Below the pieces are notes generated by a model, which had not been told where the DNA came from, did not search any database, and was given only the letters and a program-made list of their open reading frames with translations. Made by a program: the position numbers and the translations under genes. 5,305 bases of DNA from Cellulomonas sp. (GTDB taxonomy: Bacteria; Actinomycetota; Actinomycetes; Actinomycetales; Cellulomonadaceae): positions 1 through 5,305 of the forward strand of contig JAPSIJ010000191.1 of the NCBI GenBank assembly GCA_031178805.1, written 5' to 3'. Below, one piece after another: positions 1 to 4,783 of the stretch. Numbering within the stretch: position 1 is the stretch's first letter; every line of letters starts with the position of its first letter.

Positions 1-866
1 GACGCGGACAGCACCGTGCCGTACGCCGCCTCGTCGAGCCCCAGCTCCCGCAGCGCGTAGATCACGGTGACGGCGCCCGCGACGGCCGAGAACAGGTTGC
101 CGATCGCGGTGCAGGCGACGATCCGGCGCAGCAGCGGCTGCCGGAGCACGAACCGCAGGCCCTCGGCGATCTCCTCCCGCAGCGGCCGCCGGTCCGCGAC
201 GGGCGGCAGCTGCTCCGGCTGCCGGATCCGGGACAGCGCCAGCGCCGACACCAGGTACGTCCCGGCGTTGACGGCGAGCAGCACGGGCGCGGCCACCACG
301 CGCAGCAGCGCGCCGCCCAGCGCCGGCCCGGCCACCCCGGCGACCGACTGCGTGGCCTGCAGCTTCGCGTTGCCCTCGCCGATGTGCTCGAGCCCGACCA
401 GCCCCGGCACGTAGGACTGGTGCGCCACGTCGAAGAACACCGTGGCGACGCTCATCACCAGCGCCCCGGCGTACAGCACCGCCATCGACGCGTGCCCGGT
501 GAGCGCCAGCGCGACGACCACGGCCAGCACCGCGGCCCGGACCAGGTCGGCGCTGATCAGCACCCGGCGCTTGCGCATCCGGTCCACCCACGCGCCGGTC
601 GGCAGGCCGATCACCAGGAACGCCGCCGTCTCGGCGGCGGTGAGCAGGCCCATCTGCCACTCGGTGGCGCCCAGGTCGCGGACCGCGAGCACCGGCAGCG
701 CGATCCCGGTCAGCTGGAACCCGAGCTGCCCGAGGGCGTCACCGGCCCACAGCCGCCGGAAGTCCGGGTGCCGGGCGAGCGACGGGCGCCGCCCGCCCGC
801 GGCCGTGCCGGCGCCGGGCACCGCCCCGGTGTCCGGCGGGGGCGTCGCGGGTCCGGGCGTGCTCAT
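1..866 (-). CDS. MFS transporter, N-terminal 288 residues (3' end outside window)
   Basis: Probable proton-driven efflux permease of the major facilitator superfamily, of the broad EntS/macrolide-exporter-like type; the substrate is unknown. The reading frame is open from the ATG at 866 to the window edge, giving 288 codons of an expected roughly 400-430. Residues 1-28 are a Pro/Gly/Ala-rich cytoplasmic tail. The family-typical opening LARHPDFRRLWAGDALGQLG follows at about 30-49. Hydrophobic segments lie near 45-63, 72-92, 102-123, 126-147, 170-190, 192-212 and 248-270. The cytoplasmic loop between helices 2 and 3 carries the MFS motif A variant GLPTGAWVDRMRKRR (87-101), with Asp95 and a basic cluster. 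I chose ATG 866 because the only upstream in-frame alternative region is the promoter, and the ATG at 877 is in another frame and stops after four codons. The gene is divergent from an ArsR-like regulator across 56 bp that hold a palindromic operator, so it is probably that regulator's target. The family call is firm; drug specificity is not deducible. Confidence 0.93.
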   Translation of the reverse strand, partial: MSTPGPATPPPDTGAVPGAGTAAGGRRPSLARHPDFRRLWAGDALGQLGFQLTGIALPVLAVRDLGATEWQMGLLTAAETAAFLVIGLPTGAWVDRMRKRRVLISADLVRAAVLAVVVALALTGHASMAVLYAGALVMSVATVFFDVAHQSYVPGLVGLEHIGEGNAKLQATQSVAGVAGPALGGALLRVVAAPVLLAVNAGTYLVSALALSRIRQPEQLPPVADRRPLREEIAEGLRFVLRQPLLRRIVACTAIGNLFSAVAGAVTVIYALRELGLDEAAYGTVLSA

Positions 867-872
867 GACCGC

Positions 873-902
873 AGCATGGCGCCACTGATTGGGAAGTGTC
901 AA
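873..902 (-). promoter_or_regulatory. Predicted promoter of the MFS gene, leaderless
   Basis: Reading the minus strand, a perfect TTGACA -35 box lies at 902-897. An 18-bp spacer follows, then CATGCT at 878-873, a weak -10 that keeps the two most conserved positions (A2 and the final T). Six bases separate it from the ATG at 866, so the predicted +1 falls on the start codon. There is no Shine-Dalgarno sequence in the few bases before the ATG, which agrees with a leaderless mRNA. The -35 box lies inside the palindrome, so a bound repressor should block it. Confidence 0.55.
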
Positions 903-910
903 TCAGTGGC
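881..910. promoter_or_regulatory. Perfect 11-bp inverted repeat, probable operator of the ArsR-like regulator
   Basis: The left arm GCCACTGATTG (881-891) is exactly the reverse complement of the right arm CAATCAGTGGC (900-910), with an 8-bp spacer. The site is conspicuously AT-richer than everything around it and sits midway between two divergent start codons. Its length and ATTG-n8-CAAT core suit a dimeric winged-helix ArsR-type protein. It covers both predicted -35 boxes (902-897 minus; 889-894 plus), so occupancy should repress the MFS gene and autorepress the regulator. The repeat is seen directly; the identity of the binding protein is inferred from gene arrangement. Confidence 0.85.
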
Positions 911-916
911 TAGGAT
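889..916 (+). promoter_or_regulatory. Predicted promoter of the ArsR-like regulator gene
   Basis: A TTGGGA element (889-894, four matches to TTGACA), a 16-bp spacer and TAGGAT (911-916) form a plausible sigma-70-like promoter. Six bases after the -10 comes the ATG at 923, which would make the transcript leaderless, mirroring the geometry of the opposing MFS promoter. The AGGA within TAGGAT could instead serve as a Shine-Dalgarno sequence seven bases before the ATG, with a promoter further upstream; the sequence alone does not decide. Confidence 0.5.
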
Positions 917-922
917 GGCGGC

Positions 923-1480
923 ATGACGACGGACGCGGACCGCGCCCCGGAGCAGCCCGGCGCGCTGCCCGATGCCGAGGCCGACGCGGACGCCCGGGCG
1001 CTGGCGTCGACCGTCCGCCTCCGGATCCTGCGGCTGTGCCTGGACGAGCCGCTGACCAACCGGGAGATCGCCGAGCGGCTCGGCCGGAACCCCGCGACCG
1101 TGCTGCACCACGTGCGCACCCTCGTCGACCGGGGCTTCCTCGCCGCGGAGCCGGTCCGCCGGGGCGCCCGCGGCTCCCGGGAGGTGCCGTACCGCGCGAC
1201 CCGGAAGTCCTGGCGCGCCCCCGACTTCCCCGGCAAGTGGCAGCTGATGCTGTCGACGTTCCTCGAGGAGATCGCCGAGGCGGACCCCGACTCGGTGCGG
1301 ATGACCCGGCTCGGCGTCCGGCTCACCGCCGCCGAGCACGAGGAGCTGATGACGCGGGTCGAGGCGTTCTTCGCCGAGCTCGCCGAGCGGCGCCCCGCCG
1401 GGGACGGGACGCCGTACTCGCTGCTGTTCGCCCTGCACGAGGACGCCGGCCGCCTGCCGCGGCCGGCGCCGCCTCAGTAG
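923..1480 (+). CDS. ArsR-like winged helix-turn-helix transcriptional regulator
   Basis: Cytoplasmic DNA-binding regulator of 185 residues. Residues 1-24 are an acidic, disordered-looking tail. The winged helix covers about 25-92: helix 1 STVRLRILRLCL, positioning helix LTNREIAERLG (44-54), recognition helix NPATVLHHVRTLVDRGFL (56-73), then a basic wing (about 76-92). The pattern of valine and paired histidines in the recognition helix is typical of the HTH_20/ArsR group. Residues 100-175 form a mainly helical C-terminal region, probably for dimerisation or ligand sensing; no cysteine-rich metal site is visible (Cys39 is the only cysteine), so a metal-sensing ArsR role is unlikely. The ATG at 923 follows a palindromic operator, implying autorepression and control of the divergent MFS exporter, probably relieved by the exported compound (inference). 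The 3' end overlaps the convergent ABC permease gene by 7 bp. Confidence 0.88.
   Translation: MTTDADRAPEQPGALPDAEADADARALASTVRLRILRLCLDEPLTNREIAERLGRNPATVLHHVRTLVDRGFLAAEPVRRGARGSREVPYRATRKSWRAPDFPGKWQLMLSTFLEEIAEADPDSVRMTRLGVRLTAAEHEELMTRVEAFFAELAERRPAGDGTPYSLLFALHEDAGRLPRPAPPQ
1444..1468. terminator. GC hairpin at convergent gene ends, candidate terminator of the ABC operon
   Basis: A perfect 10-bp, all-G/C stem (CGCCGGCCGC at 1444-1453 with GCGGCCGGCG at 1459-1468) closes a 5-nt loop. For the leftward ABC operon it begins six bases after the permease stop, the usual place for a terminator, yet it lies inside the last codons of the rightward regulator gene. No U-tract follows in either direction. 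Such tails are often missing in high-GC actinobacteria, but GC-rich hairpins also arise there by chance, so the call is moderate. Confidence 0.4.
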
Positions 1481-2676
1481 CGGATCGCGTCGATCACCTT
1501 CACGCGCACGGCCCACAGCGCCGGCAGCAGCCCGGCGAGCGCGCCCACGCCGGCCGCGCACGCGAGCCCGGTGAGCGCCGCGGACACCGGGAACGGCGGC
1601 TCGTCCTGCAGCGCGGTGCCGAGCAGGCGGTCGACGGGCAGGGCGTCGAGCGCCACGACGGCCAGGACCACCCCGACCACCCCGGCGACGAGCGTCGCGA
1701 CGACCGACTCGAGCAGCACGCCGAAGAACACCCGCCCCGACGTCGCGCCGAACGACCGCCGGATGCCGATCTCCCGGATCCGCTGCCGGACCGTGACCAG
1801 CGCGATGTTCAGCAGGCCGAGCCCGCCGAGAAGCAGGGCGAACCCGCTGACGGCGATGATCACCCAGCGCGAGGCGGAGTCGAGCACGCCCGCCTCGCCC
1901 ACCGGCTCCGTCACGTCGACCTGCCAGCCGGGCAGCGCCGCGCGCAGGTCCTGGTCCACCCGGTCGCGCAGCGCCGGCACGTCGGCCGGCGGCACCCAGA
2001 GCTCCAGCGCCGGCGGGCTCGCCCCCGCGCCCCACGGGTCCACGGACAGGCCCCAGCGCTCGACCTGGTCGGTGAGCACCGTGTAGGTCGGCGGCTCCCC
2101 GGGGTACTGGTCCGGCACCGCGCCCACCACCTCCGCGAGCACGCCCTGCCGGCCCTGGAGGACGACCGTCGGGTGCCCGGACACGTCCGGCACGGCGAGC
2201 GCGTCGAGGAACGCCTGGTTCACCACGAGCGTCGGCGCCAGCCGGTCCGCGTCGGAGGGTGCGAACCACCGGCCCTGGCCGGGCTCGATCCGGTGGATCA
2301 CGCCGTACGCCGGGTCCACCACCTGCCCGCTCAGGATCTGCGTGCCGCCGGGCAGCTCGACGGCCATCTGCCCCCAGCCCACCCGGGACGCGTACGCGAC
2401 GGAGTACCGCTCGACCACGTCCGCCATCGCCTCGGACGCCCGGGCCGCGTCGCCGGAGCCGGTGACCGGGTACGCGGAGACGGTCAGCGTGGTCTCCCGG
2501 CCGCTCCACCGCTCGGTCTGCTCGCGCATCGCCTGACCGAGCATCCCGACCGCCGCCGTGACGCCCGTGATGGCGGTGACGGCCGCCGCGACGCCGATCA
2601 GCGACAGCAGCACCCGCAGCTTGTGCACCCGCAGCTCGTCCCACGCCTCGACGAGCGCGCCCACCAGGCCGGTCAC
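1474..2676 (-). CDS. FtsX/MacB-type ABC transporter permease
   Basis: Membrane subunit of a MacAB-like ABC exporter, 400 residues from a GTG start. Topology is that of a type VII exporter permease: TM1 at about 22-46, a large extracytoplasmic MacB-PCD-like domain at about 50-265, then TM2 (271-296), TM3 (316-345) and TM4 (363-391). After TM2 comes the coupling-helix motif RQRIREIGIRRSFGA (297-311), the FtsX-family hallmark that contacts the ATPase, followed by the conserved Glu at 323. In this class ATP hydrolysis in the cytoplasm moves the external domain rather than passing substrate through the bilayer (family knowledge). I prefer GTG 2676 over the upstream in-frame start at 2757: the extra 27 residues are Arg-rich, lie within the ATPase gene, and precede a normal family start. 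GTG overlaps the ATPase stop as GTGA, implying translational coupling. The C-terminus ends in VKVIDAIRY, a common ending in this family. Substrate unknown. Confidence 0.92.
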   Translation of the reverse strand: MTGLVGALVEAWDELRVHKLRVLLSLIGVAAAVTAITGVTAAVGMLGQAMREQTERWSGRETTLTVSAYPVTGSGDAARASEAMADVVERYSVAYASRVGWGQMAVELPGGTQILSGQVVDPAYGVIHRIEPGQGRWFAPSDADRLAPTLVVNQAFLDALAVPDVSGHPTVVLQGRQGVLAEVVGAVPDQYPGEPPTYTVLTDQVERWGLSVDPWGAGASPPALELWVPPADVPALRDRVDQDLRAALPGWQVDVTEPVGEAGVLDSASRWVIIAVSGFALLLGGLGLLNIALVTVRQRIREIGIRRSFGATSGRVFFGVLLESVVATLVAGVVGVVLAVVALDALPVDRLLGTALQDEPPFPVSAALTGLACAAGVGALAGLLPALWAVRVKVIDAIRY

Positions 2677-3467
2677 GGGGCACCGCCGGCGGGGACCGCG
2701 CGCGGCGCCGGCGCGCCGTCGGTGCTCGCGCCCAGCGTCGGCACGTCGCCGACCCACTCGGCGAGCGAGCCCGGCCGGTCGGGCGAGACCAGCGTGACCG
2801 GCACCAGCACCCCGTCGGCGAGCCGGTAGTGCCGGCCCGACCGGGCGGCGACCGCGAGGTCGTGCGTGATGGTGACCAGCGCGGCGCCGGACTCGCGGGC
2901 GATGTCGTCCAGCAGCGTCATCACCGCGGTGCCGGTGTCCACGTCCAGGGCGCCGGTCGGCTCGTCGGCCAGGATCACCCGCGGCCGGCGCACCAGCGCG
3001 CGGGCGATCGCGACCCGCTGCTGCTCACCGCCGGACAGCCGGTCCGGCATGTCCTCGAGCCGGTCGCCCAGGCCGACCCGCTCCAGCATCTCGGCCGCGA
3101 GCCGGTTCCGGGACCAGAACTGCCGGCCCCGGGCGTACAGCAGGGGTGCGGCGACGTTCTCCAGCACCGTGCGGCCGGTGAGCAGGTTGAACTGCTGGAA
3201 GACGAAGCCGAACGACTCCCCGCGCAGCCGCGCCCGCCGGCGCCCGGACAGCCGCCGGGTGGACGCGCCGTCCAGCAGGTACTCGCCGCCGGTGGGCGAG
3301 TCCAGCAGGCCGAGGATGTTCAGCAGCGTCGACTTGCCCGTGCCGGACCGGCCGACGACCGCGACGTGCTCGCCCGCGTCCACGCGCAGCGTCACGCCGG
3401 TCAGGATGTGCAGCACCCGGTCGTCGGCGAGCCGCACCGAGCGGGTGACGTCGGTCAGCTCGAGCAT
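2673..3467 (-). CDS. ABC transporter ATP-binding protein, MacB/LolD class
   Basis: Cytoplasmic ATPase of 264 residues that powers the adjoining permease. All catalytic motifs are intact: Walker A GRSGTGKST (39-47), Q-loop at Gln91 in VFQQFNLL, signature LSGGEQQRVAIARAL (144-158), Walker B VILADEPTGALD (164-175) with Asp168 and catalytic Glu169, D-loop ALD (173-175), and switch His202 in THD. The FQQFNLL and LSGGEQQR forms are those of the MacB/LolD exporter group rather than of importers. The Arg at position two of Walker A replaces the commoner Pro. The last 40 or so residues (about 225-264), rich in Pro, Ala and Gly, extend beyond the usual end of the fold. The ATG at 3467 begins a canonical MLELTDV start two bases after the adaptor stop; a GTG at 3473 would add two residues and overlap that stop as GTGA. 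It is the middle gene of the adaptor-ATPase-permease operon. Confidence 0.95.
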   Translation of the reverse strand: MLELTDVTRSVRLADDRVLHILTGVTLRVDAGEHVAVVGRSGTGKSTLLNILGLLDSPTGGEYLLDGASTRRLSGRRRARLRGESFGFVFQQFNLLTGRTVLENVAAPLLYARGRQFWSRNRLAAEMLERVGLGDRLEDMPDRLSGGEQQRVAIARALVRRPRVILADEPTGALDVDTGTAVMTLLDDIARESGAALVTITHDLAVAARSGRHYRLADGVLVPVTLVSPDRPGSLAEWVGDVPTLGASTDGAPAPRAVPAGGAP

Positions 3468-3469
3468 GG

Positions 3470-4507
3470 TCACCCGCCGCAGACGGTCGGGTCGGCCGTG
3501 GCCGGGTCGGTGCAGTCGACGTCGCCGGGGCGGGACACCGGCGCGTACTCCAGCACCGCGTCCCCCTCGGCCAGGCCCTCGACCACCTGCACCTGCTGGC
3601 CGTCGGTCAGCCCCAGCACGATCGGGCGCTCCTCGGTGCTGCCGTCGGCGGCGACCACCCACACGTTGCCGTTCTGCACGGACCCCTGCACGGCGGTCAC
3701 CGGCACCAGCAGCGCGCCCTCGGCCGAGCCGTTGACGATCTCGATGTCGGCGCCCAGCCCCGGGAACGCCGTCACCCCGGCGGGCACGGCGCACGTCACG
3801 GTGCCCGAGGCGGGCGCGGCGGCCTCCGCGGCGGCGGGGTCCTCCGGCGTCGTGGCGGGGTCCTGCGCCGCGGCGCCGATCCGCAGGCCGGTGCAGGTGA
3901 ACGGCGCCGGCCCGCCCTTCAGCGTCACGGTGCCCTCGCCCGGCGCGTCGATCAGCCGGTACTGCTGGTCCGGGGTCAGCGTCCCCTGCACCGACAGCGA
4001 CCCGGGGGCCACGGACCCGACCGTGTCGCCCACGGCGACCACCTGGTCCTTCAGCACGGTCAGGTGCAGCGCGCCGGCGGTGCCCGCGCGCACGGTCTCC
4101 CAGCGCACCTTCGGCTTGTGCTCGGTGACGGTCTCGATCCCGGTCTCCGGGTCCGTGGTCACCGTCGGGTCCACCGGTGTCTCGGACCGCAGCTCCAGCA
4201 CGGGGGTGTCGGGCGCGACCGCCTGGCCCTCCTCGGCCAGCACGCGGTGCACCGTCCCGGCCATGGTCGCCCGGACGGGGGCCGCCGGGTCGGCGACCAC
4301 CGACGCCGACACGGTCACCGTGTTCGTGACGGTGCCCGTCGCGACGGTGACCTGCGGCTCGGCGACCTCGACGGACGGCTGCAGCGGGTCCTCGGTCTGC
4401 GCCGCCGACTCCGCGCCGCTGAACGCCATCTTCGCGAGGGCCACGGCGATGACCGCCCACAGGACGATGCGGATCGCGGGGAACACGATCCGGCGTGTGA
4501 CGCCCAC
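3470..4507 (-). CDS. HlyD/MacA-like membrane-anchored adaptor protein of an ABC exporter
   Basis: Extracytoplasmic adaptor of 345 residues, first gene of the exporter operon. Arg5, Arg6 and Arg13 flank a single N-terminal membrane segment (about 8-29) that should anchor it with the bulk outside. Two biotinyl/lipoyl half-motifs are visible: about 76-106 (ATMAGTVHRVLAEEGQAV) and 138-168 (AGTAGALHLTVLKDQVVAVG). Only about 31 residues without obvious heptads link them, so the long coiled-coil hairpin that reaches TolC in Gram-negative MacA is missing, as expected without an outer membrane. A beta-barrel region follows with Cys205 and Cys239 flanking an Ala/Pro/Glu-rich insert (211-234), then a membrane-proximal-like region (VPVTAVQG, LGLTDGQQVQVVEGLAEGD). 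The C-terminus has Cys332 and Cys343. The GTG at 4507 is chosen because a perfect AGGAGG (4517-4512) lies four bases upstream. The cysteines could form disulfides outside the cell (inference). Confidence 0.88.
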   Translation of the reverse strand: MGVTRRIVFPAIRIVLWAVIAVALAKMAFSGAESAAQTEDPLQPSVEVAEPQVTVATGTVTNTVTVSASVVADPAAPVRATMAGTVHRVLAEEGQAVAPDTPVLELRSETPVDPTVTTDPETGIETVTEHKPKVRWETVRAGTAGALHLTVLKDQVVAVGDTVGSVAPGSLSVQGTLTPDQQYRLIDAPGEGTVTLKGGPAPFTCTGLRIGAAAQDPATTPEDPAAAEAAAPASGTVTCAVPAGVTAFPGLGADIEIVNGSAEGALLVPVTAVQGSVQNGNVWVVAADGSTEERPIVLGLTDGQQVQVVEGLAEGDAVLEYAPVSRPGDVDCTDPATADPTVCGG

Positions 4508-4511
4508 GGCG

Positions 4512-4517
4512 CCTCCT
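4512..4517 (-). promoter_or_regulatory. Strong Shine-Dalgarno sequence of the adaptor gene
   Basis: The minus strand reads AGGAGG followed by CGCC and then GTG at 4507. The full anti-16S match fixes the non-ATG start of the first operon gene; the four-base gap is slightly short. It is the only clear Shine-Dalgarno sequence among the starts in this window. Confidence 0.75.
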
Positions 4518-4636
4518 CGGGTGCACGCGCGCGGGCCGGTGCGCCGCTCGCTACGTCGCGACGAACGCTACCGCGCAGCACGCACTACCGGGGCGGGTTT
4601 CGAGGATCTCGTTCCGCGGCACCGGGCCCTCGTCCC
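4518..4636 (-). other. Upstream region of the ABC exporter operon
   Basis: This stretch should hold the operon promoter. The best I see on the minus strand is TAGCGT at 4570-4565, which has the TAnnnT shape of a -10 box, but no acceptable -35 hexamer sits 16-18 bp upstream of it. The segment 4521-4533 is a 13-base run of alternating purine and pyrimidine next to the ribosome binding site. No open frame here looks like a gene. Promoter position is therefore unresolved. Confidence 0.3.
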
Positions 4637-4708
4637 GCCGAGGTCGTCACTCCCGGGCGAGGTCGTCCGCTGCAGGGGACGACCTCGCCGGGTGCTGACG
4701 ACCTCGGC
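4637..4708. repeat. Nested inverted repeat with four GAGGTCGTC copies, possible galK terminator or operator
   Basis: An outer 13-bp perfect pair (GCCGAGGTCGTCA at 4637-4649 with TGACGACCTCGGC at 4696-4708) encloses an inner 13-bp perfect pair (GGCGAGGTCGTCC at 4656-4668 with GGACGACCTCGCC at 4677-4689). The internal loop is a symmetrical 6/6, and the apical loop is 8 nt containing the palindrome CTGCAG. The 9-mer GAGGTCGTC begins at 4640 and 4659; its complement GACGACCTC begins at 4678 and 4697. Consecutive copies within each orientation are therefore 19 bp apart. The structure lies 75 bp downstream of the galK stop and 130 bp upstream of the adaptor start. It could end galK transcription, though without a U-tract, act as a multi-site operator for the exporter operon, or be a dispersed intergenic repeat. 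Confidence 0.8.
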
Positions 4709-4720
4709 TGGCGCGGCCAG

Positions 4721-4773
4721 GCGCGGGCGGGCGGGCGCGGGCGGGCGCCGGCGGGCGCGGGCGGGCGCGGGGG
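4721..4773 (+). repeat. 10-bp tandem repeat (GCGGGCGCGG) with dense G-tracts
   Basis: Positions 4731-4770 hold four consecutive copies of GCGGGCGCGG; the second copy has one substitution (GCGGGCGCCG). A permuted, imperfect copy (GCGCGGGCGG) precedes them at 4721-4730. The plus strand carries at least nine runs of three or more G, including GGGCGGGCGGGCGCGGG at 4725-4741 and another four-tract set at 4753-4773, which meet the usual pattern for G-quadruplex formation. The block starts 11 bp beyond the galK stop and lies on the galK template strand. Confidence 0.8.
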
Positions 4774-4783
4774 AGGCCGGGCG

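Noticed and set aside
923..1480. Metal-sensing role for the ArsR-like regulator
   Set aside because: Only one cysteine (Cys39) is present and no His/Cys cluster of the known metal-binding sites is visible.
899..2683. Minus-strand 594-codon frame overlapping the permease and the regulator
   Set aside because: It is a shifted-frame shadow of the permease and antisense to the regulator, with Arg/Gly/Ala-rich composition and no recognisable domain.
2677..2757. Upstream in-frame start extending the permease by 27 residues
   Set aside because: The added residues are Arg-rich, lie wholly inside the ATPase coding sequence and precede a normal family N-terminus; the GTG at 2676 couples with the ATPase stop.
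889..2829. Long plus-strand open frame of 646 codons
   Set aside because: It runs through the regulator in another frame and antisense to the ABC permease; its translation is dominated by Arg, Pro, Ala and Gly with His/Asp/Gln-rich runs and no family motif. This is a typical artefact of strong GC bias at third positions of the true genes.
3474..4526. N-terminal 350-residue extension of the ATPase frame giving a 617-residue protein
   Set aside because: This part is an out-of-frame shadow of the adaptor gene, made mostly of Arg, Gly and Ala; the ATPase fold begins at the ATG at 3467.
4521..4533. 13-base alternating purine-pyrimidine run, possible Z-DNA
   Set aside because: Short CG/GC alternation is expected by chance in DNA this GC-rich, and nothing around it indicates a function.
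4565..4593. TAGCGT as -10 box of the exporter operon promoter
   Set aside because: Only the TAnnnT shape matches; at 17-18 bp spacing the upstream hexamers are CCCCGG or GCCCCG, unlike a -35 box. It is kept only as a remark on the upstream region.
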